Shown: one piece after another, positions 60,401 through 64,000 of the stretch
How positions within the stretch are numbered: position 1 is the first letter of the stretch
Layout: each line of letters begins with the position of its first letter
Assembly: GCF_011397635.1 (NCBI RefSeq)
Contig: NC_064771.1
Location: forward strand, 9,425,379 to 9,489,378
DNA: 64,000 nucleotides
Direction of reading: 5' to 3'
Source: Epinephelus fuscoguttatus
Taxonomy: Eukaryota; Chordata; Actinopteri; Perciformes; Serranidae
Notes under the pieces: generated by a model
What the model was told of the DNA's origin: nothing
Seen by the model: the letters and a program-made list of their open reading frames with translations, nothing else
Databases searched by the model: none
Translations under genes and position numbers: made by a program

Positions 60401-60985
60401 AGACTTATTTCCTCTCACGCAGGCGCAGAATGTACGTGCTCGTTGGCTGTCAGCTGTAGTCTTTGCAGTGTGTTCATGTGCAACTTTTAGGCTGAGACAC
60501 AGCAACGTGAGGCAACACAACAGTCAGCATTTGTCGTCACTAGTTCCATGATGTCAGTTAGCTGTGTCTGGGCCTTTAGATTTGTCCATGCTACTGTAGA
60601 AAGAATACGGAGGACTCCCTGGGAGAGAACCTGCTCTGTGAGTTATTATATATGGCTCCTTCTAAGGTAACGAAAACACATCAGTTCTTCTCAGGGGATT
60701 ATCAACTAATGAGAACATAGTTGTGAATATTCTATACCATTTCTCCCAATAGATGCCCCTAAATCCTAAACACTGGATCTTTAACTAGATCGCAATATAA
60801 AATAATACTGTGATAGAAGGCTTATTCATATCGCTCAATCCTAAAGCTGATAGTCTCTAACATTATGAAAACAGGAATTACCTTGATCAAATTTTGTGCC
60901 GTGTAGAACCCTGCTGGACCACTCCCCACAATACACACCTTTGGGCTGTTTGAGGAAAAAGATGCCTTTCCAAACCCATGTATAC
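45474..60985 (-). CDS. fdxr: NADPH:adrenodoxin (ferredoxin) oxidoreductase, first exon off the window
   Basis: Eleven minus-strand exons join in frame: 60882-60985, 57915-58010, 56863-56985, 56634-56747, 56368-56469, 54834-54941, 53038-53122, 47136-47335, 46860-47031, 46602-46775 and 45474-45604 (stop). The enzyme is a mitochondrial flavoprotein that passes electrons from NADPH to ferredoxin for steroidogenic P450s and Fe-S/haem-A synthesis. Seen are the FAD GxGxxG motif ([15 protein letters not shown]), [20 protein letters not shown], the NADP site ([15 protein letters not shown]), [59 protein letters not shown] and [11 protein letters not shown] near the end; nearly every segment matches human FDXR. 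The exon with the import signal and start codon is missing: sequence above 60985 opens with a 3' splice site (ttctgcag). The 5.7-kb intron 47336-53037 is filled with nested transposons. Confidence 0.97.
47746..49937. mobile_element. TA-targeted MITE with TAGAGTG ends, copy 2, split by a 1.6-kb insert
   Basis: Left part tagagtgctccagggatgac to about 47940 and right part from about 49550 ('aatgcaatcgccagaggtaa') to cactgta at 49937 match the copy at 17842-18411 in the same order. Sequence between about 47945 and 49545 is foreign to that family. Confidence 0.65.
48636..49530. repeat. Two tandem ~0.4-0.5-kb units, each ending in a tRNA-like module
   Basis: The first unit (about 48636-49136) and the second (about 49141-49530) share atctccatgctgtct, gatgcaatatgtgt, 'ttcagatttttgt' and 'cagtggtttgaaatctgc'. 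Each is followed by a tRNA-like pair of boxes: ttagctcagagcggtaga with gattcgagcc (48853-48907), and ttagctcagtgagatag with gagttcaagcc (about 49362-49418). These look like degenerate pol III A and B boxes; neither folds as an obvious functional tRNA by eye. Confidence 0.5.
50718..51589. mobile_element. Non-autonomous foldback DNA transposon with AGGCCCG ends, copy 2
   Basis: Nearly identical in order and sequence to 1953-2812: starts aggcccgtttccaccacagg, ends tggaaacgggcct, and has TTG on both sides (50715-50717 and 51590-51592). It sits in a TTAA-type MITE. The sister MITE at 55038-55840 lacks the insertion and reads gagacttggatt at this point, so it serves as an empty site and fixes the duplication as TTG. 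Confidence 0.85.
53544..54058. mobile_element. TTAA-flanked MITE, fdxr intron
   Basis: TTAA at 53544-53547 and 54055-54058; ends ttaaaagagaaagaccacct and (reversed) ttaaaggggaactgcgccca. Non-coding, in the intron between 53122 and 54834. Confidence 0.55.
54102..54792. mobile_element. TTAA-flanked MITE (GGATGATTCC family), fdxr intron
   Basis: TTAA at 54102-54105 and 54789-54792; left end ttaaaggatgattccagttc, right end (reversed) ttaaagagaaagc. It lies back to back with the MITE ending at 54058 and only about 40 bases from the exon at 54834. Confidence 0.55.
55038..55840. mobile_element. TTAA MITE (GGAATACTTCACC family), unbroken copy
   Basis: Left end caaaggaacacttcagctcc, right end (reversed) ttaaatgaacacttcacctc; the left TTAA is degenerate. 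Internal phrases ctcatgcagtataatccaag and gagaaaaataaagttttctt match the broken copy at 47522-51813. About 800 bases, in an fdxr intron. Confidence 0.7.
57149..57248. mobile_element. 100-bp hairpin: end-only derivative of the TTAA GGACAGTTCACC family
   Basis: TTAA at 57149-57152 and 57245-57248. The left arm ttaaagggacactttacccc and right arm (reversed) ttaaagcagcagttcacccc continue into atttgatttt-type sequence, so almost the whole element pairs with itself. It looks like copies at 31617 and 27758 with the interior deleted. Confidence 0.75.
58365..58628. mobile_element. MITE with CCTATTTTCCCAT ends, copy 3, 5' half missing
   Basis: Shares 'ttcctggttaaacaaaaa', 'ctctgtagggatcctttcca' and the right end gtcactttgacacaaaaaat gggaaaatagggtcc with the copies at 25908 and 36335. 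The left half is absent. In an fdxr intron. Confidence 0.65.
58629..59015 (+). mobile_element. L1-like LINE 3' fragment
   Basis: A frame reads [20 protein letters not shown] and [12 protein letters not shown], followed after a stop by [11 protein letters not shown] and CRKCK-like sequence, the order found in C-terminal ends of L1-clade ORF2 in fish. It ends in an A-rich tail near 58990-59030. Short and 5'-truncated, so the assignment is tentative. Confidence 0.45.
59810..60784. mobile_element. TTAA MITE (GGTCTAGTGTGTAGGATTTAG ends) split by a second element
   Basis: TTAA at 59810-59813 and 60781-60784. Left end ttaaaggtctagtgtgtagg atttag; right end (reversed) ttaaagatccagtgtttagg atttag. 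A foreign insert occupies 59962-60575. Common teleost family; non-coding. Confidence 0.75.
59962..60575. mobile_element. Nested MITE with AGGC...GCCT ends and TTA target duplication
   Basis: Starts aggcactgacacaacaagcc and ends gctgtgtctgggcct, inverted. TTA is on both sides (59959-59961 and 60576-60578), fitting a PIF/Harbinger-type 3-base duplication. Removing it restores the usual order of the surrounding MITE (agccagtg ... gtccatgctactgtag). Confidence 0.65.
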
Positions 60986-61016
60986 CTGCAGAACCAGTGA
61001 AGCACAACAAATCAAC

Positions 61017-61692
61017 TATAGAGTGCTGAAGTCACGCCCCGTCCGGTGAAGCTCATGGGACCTTAGATCGGAAAAAATATGAATAGCAGTGAATGAGGAG
61101 AGAAATATTATCTTTTGGTCCCGTTTGAGTTGTGACATGAAATCCAAATATGTCGTTAATGAATTTAAAACATACATTTTAAAGTCAAGAAAGTCATACT
61201 TTGTGGTAAAACTGTTGAGATATAAGCTTTTGAAAAAAAAGGTAATTAGAAAAACTACACAGGAGGCAGTCGCGTATGTGACGTCATAGCTTTCGCTTGC
61301 TTCCAGCAGCTTGAGTGACTGCAGTCTGGCACAAAACACACAGACATCTTCAACCACAAATCGATTAATCATAAAACAGTGGAATTTCAGCAGGGAGGCC
61401 AAGCTGCAGGAAGCGAGCGAAAGCTATGACGTCACATACGCGACCTCCTCCTGTGTACTCCTGAGTCTTTCTAATTAAAAAGCTTATATCTCAACAGTTT
61501 TACCACAAAGTATGACTTTCTTGACCTTAAAATTTATGTTTTAAATACATGAACAACATATTTAGATTTCATGTCGCAACTCAAACGAGAACAAAAGATA
61601 ATATTGCTCTCCCCATTCACTGCCGTTCATATTTTTTCCGATCTAAGGTCCCATGAGCTCTACCGGAAGGGGCGTGACTTCGGCACTCTATA
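61017..61692. mobile_element. Palindromic MITE with ~295-bp arms, fdxr intron 1
   Basis: Left arm 61017-61313 and right arm 61400-61692 pair nearly throughout around an 86-base loop. Ends are tatagagtgctgaagtcacg and (reversed) tatagagtgccgaagtcacg, suggesting TA target duplication. Inner landmarks gtgacgtcatagctttcgct and agcgaaagctatgacgtcac face each other. It starts about 30 bases upstream of the first visible fdxr exon. Confidence 0.85.
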
Positions 61693-62002
61693 GAACTGCA
61701 GTAAACAGGAAGGACTGAACTTGTTATAAAACATCTTACACTGTAATATAAAACCCCAACTACAAAAAAGTTGGGACGCTGTGTAAAGTATGAATAAAAA
61801 CAGAATGCAATCAACTGAATACAACACAAAGAAAAGACATTTAATGTTCAAACAGATAAACTTTATTGTTTTTTGTAAATATACACTCATTCTGAATTTG
61901 ATGCCTGCAACACATGGCCAAAAAAAGGGACAGGAGCATGTTTACCACTGTGTAACATCACCTCTTCTTTTAGCAACACATTGGTCAACTTTGCCCATTT
62001 CC

Positions 62003-62197
62003 GGGGCGTCGGTGGCTTAGTGGTAGAGCAGGCGCCCCACGTACAAGGCTGTTGCCGCAGCGGCCTGGGTTCGACTTCAGCCCATGGCCCCTTGCTGCAT
62101 GTCACTCCCTCTCTCTCTCCCCCTTCACACTTGTCTGTCCTGTCAAATAAAGGCTAAAAATGCCCAAAAAATATCTTTAAAAAAAAAAAGAAGAAAA
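62003..62197 (+). mobile_element. tRNA-derived SINE, full length, 16-bp target-site duplication
   Basis: ggggcgtcggtggcttagtg gtagagc (A box), gcctgggttcgacttc (B box), then 'ccccttgctgcatgtcac', a (ct)n stretch, 'gtcaaataaaggctaaaa' and an A-rich tail. The 16-base flank aactttgcccatttcc (61987-62002) recurs as aactttacccatttcc (62198-62213), one mismatch. A different SINE family from the copy at 1536. Confidence 0.9.
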
Positions 62198-62214
62198 AAC
62201 TTTACCCATTTCCC

Positions 62215-62940
62215 TTGCCGTATAGACACAATCATAATTATGATTTTACCCAGATTCCTATACCTTTTCCGAATGATCCCCATCTTTCTATCTATTTTTT
62301 TTTTTGAAGGTGGACAAAATAATATCTGGTTTTATTTGGAACAGAAAAACTGCACAGATTCGTAAGACATATCTACAAAGCTCTAAATTAGCTACCGAAT
62401 AATTCACACCATTATTGGTCGGCAAACATTACTAAGCTGGCTGTCTCGCGTCCTACATTTAGAGATGGTATTATATAGGCCCTGTCTGGTCCACTATGGA
62501 AACAACTTTGCCTGCCTATCCTTAATGTGCTCCCTCTTACCTGTGAAAGGAAACAACTATCTAAAAAAATCCTGTCGTTGAGAACACTCTCAAAATTTGG
62601 TCCCAATGTCGGCGCCATTTTGTCTTTAAACAAGCACTCAGTCTTGCTCCCATCACTTCAAACCCTTTTTTCACTCTGGCCCTGATGGACTGAGTATTCA
62701 AACTATGGCACAGAAGGGACCTTTTTAAGGACCTTTTTGTAAATAATTCTTTAATCTCTTTTGATGCTTTAATTAAAAATTTTGACATTCCTAGATCTCA
62801 TTTTTTTCAGATATTTACAGGCTTGTAGTTTCATCATGAAACGGTAATCAACATTCCCCCTCCTCCCACCAAACTGCCCCCTTGAGGAATGTTTACTGTG
62901 AAAAACCTAAAATAAAGTGTTAAAAAAAAAATCTGTCCCA
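62215..62940 (+). mobile_element. L1-like LINE 3' fragment
   Basis: Plus-strand frames read ILPRFLYLFRMIPIFLSIFF, then (after a frame change) DKIISGFIWNRKTAQIRKTY and SSKLATE, the ORF2 region after the reverse transcriptase in L1-clade elements (usual LPRFLYLFQ ... FIWNGKTPRI). It is broken by several stops and ends with aaaataaagtgttaaaaaaa, an A-rich 3' tail. 5'-truncated. Confidence 0.7.
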
Positions 62941-63799
62941 TTCTTGTTTGACATAGAACTTTGGCTGCTCGACAATCTGGGGACTCCACTGTGGTATTTT
63001 GCACTTCATAGTAGTATCGCACTGTTTTAATATGAAGCCACATTGTTGTAACACATTGTCTTGCTGGAATAAGTAGGGACATCCCTGAAAAACATGTCGT
63101 CTGGATGGCAGCATATGTTACTCCAAAACCAGTATGGTGCTACAGTGAGAGTTACCCATGATGCCATGAGCATTAACACTCCCTCATACCATCACAGACA
63201 CTGGCTTCTAAAGTTTGCACATGTAACAAGTGCTCCTGAGCCCATGTAGTGATATCCTTTGTATAATAAGGTCCGTTTTTAATGCAGTGCCACCCGAGTG
63301 GTCAAAGGTCACAGGAAGTCAATATTGGTTTGCAGCTTTGCCCTTATTGTGCAGAGATTTCTCCGGATGGTGAAATCCTAAATTCCGTGTAACTGTGCGT
63401 TGACAAACATTATTCTTAAACCATTGGACAATTTGTCCAAGCAGTTTTTCACAAAGTGGTGAACCTTGCACTGTCCTTGCTTGTGAGCAACTTAGCCTTT
63501 TCAGGATGCCCCTTTCATACTCTGTCCTGATACCATCACCTGTTAATAGTCTGCCTATTTACCTGTGAAATGTTCAAAACAGGTGTTTTCTGAGAATTCC
63601 ACAGCTTTCCCAGTCTTTTGTTGCTCTGGTCCCAAATTTTTTGGAAGGTGTTGCAAAAATAAAAGTTCAATTGAGTGTATATTTACAAAAAACAATAGTG
63701 TATCAATTTAAAAAAAATTGTGTGCTGTATTCAATTGAATATAGGTCTAAAGGGATTTACAAATCGTTGCATTCTGTTTTTATGTAATTGGGGTTGTAA

Positions 63800-64000
63800 C
63801 TGCCAAGACAAGTTCATAAGCACTCCACAGTCAGGGGGAAGGATACCACTATGGCACTGTTTCACTCTTAAGACTGAGAGTAACTTCAGGCACAAAGCTG
63901 TACAACACTATATCTTATTGATTTGAGTGCTGCTTGGTACATTGTGTATGAGCCGAATTACTGAGTGAAGTCAGTTTGTTAAAGGAGTTGCACATTTTCA
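63800..64000. other. No feature seen
   Basis: The last 200 bases, upstream of the visible fdxr exons, hold no recognisable exon or repeat; the fdxr first exon must lie beyond the right edge. Confidence 0.5.

Larger units (their letters stand above)
61751..63797 (-). mobile_element. Tc1/mariner-type transposon, decayed, carrying a SINE and an L1 fragment
   Basis: Ends aaaccccaactacaaaaaag and (reversed) caaccccaattacataaaaa, with TA outside (61749-61750, 63798-63799). On the minus strand MLPSRRHVFQGCPYLFQQDN and QIVEQPKFYVKQEWDR are recognisable pieces of a Tc1/mariner transposase C-terminal part; the rest is decayed. Its own sequence is split at about 61980-62940 by the SINE and LINE pieces. 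It is a common teleost repeat with ACCCCAAT ends. Confidence 0.75.

Noticed and set aside
61887-62105. Functional tRNA gene at 62010-62085
   Set aside because: A and B boxes are present but belong to a SINE with a 3' tail and target duplication; no complete cloverleaf is evident by eye.
1-64000. Endogenous retrovirus, LTR element or Polinton fossil
   Set aside because: No gag, pol or env-like reading frames, capsid genes or paired LTRs were recognised; reverse-transcriptase-related pieces here are LINE tails.

Overview
The window is vertebrate nuclear DNA, almost certainly from a ray-finned (teleost) fish. It holds compact intron-containing genes with GT-AG splice sites, embedded in a dense mix of typical fish repeats: tRNA-derived SINEs, Tc1-like transposons, hAT-type MITEs and TTAA-flanked MITEs with long inverted arms. 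I see no bacterial-style operons, no CRISPR array and no retroviral or other virus-like element.

Six protein genes can be read exon by exon. (1) unc13d (Munc13-4), minus strand, 5' part only, coding exons 256-4912 and continuing off the left edge. (2) wbp2, plus strand, complete, eight coding exons, 8602-15510. (3) A RING/B-box/coiled-coil/PRY-SPRY TRIM gene, minus strand, 20422-29024, best read as trim65-like from its position. (4) mrpl38, plus strand, complete, nine exons, 30841-35796. (5) A small secreted-protein gene, plus strand, 38534-40885, whose last exon carries 33 tandem copies of an 11-residue unit, each with an N-glycosylation sequon. It resembles the egg cortical-alveolus glycopolyproteins (hyosophorins) of fish. 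(6) fdxr (adrenodoxin reductase), minus strand, 45474-60985, with its first exon beyond the right edge. As I recall it, UNC13D-WBP2-TRIM47-TRIM65-MRPL38, with FDXR nearby, is also the order on human 17q25, so this is an old syntenic block.

The genes do not form a pathway. unc13d acts in granule exocytosis, wbp2 is a PPxY co-activator, the TRIM gene is a ubiquitin ligase, mrpl38 is a mitoribosome protein, and fdxr feeds electrons to mitochondrial P450s and Fe-S assembly. The glycorepeat gene is the lineage-specific accessory gene of the block.

Introns and spacers are shaped by nested transposons. Notable are a 1.76-kb foldback element with 0.7-kb arms in the TRIM gene (20900-22658), an 846-bp element with 19 GATATC sites and a perfect 9-bp target duplication (37226-38071), a two-copy 0.86-kb element with TTG target duplications (1953-2812 and 50718-51589), a Tc1 copy split by a 1.3-kb element that carries an exon-like ORF (42356-43679), and a SINE and an L1 fragment inside a Tc1/mariner element (61751-63797).
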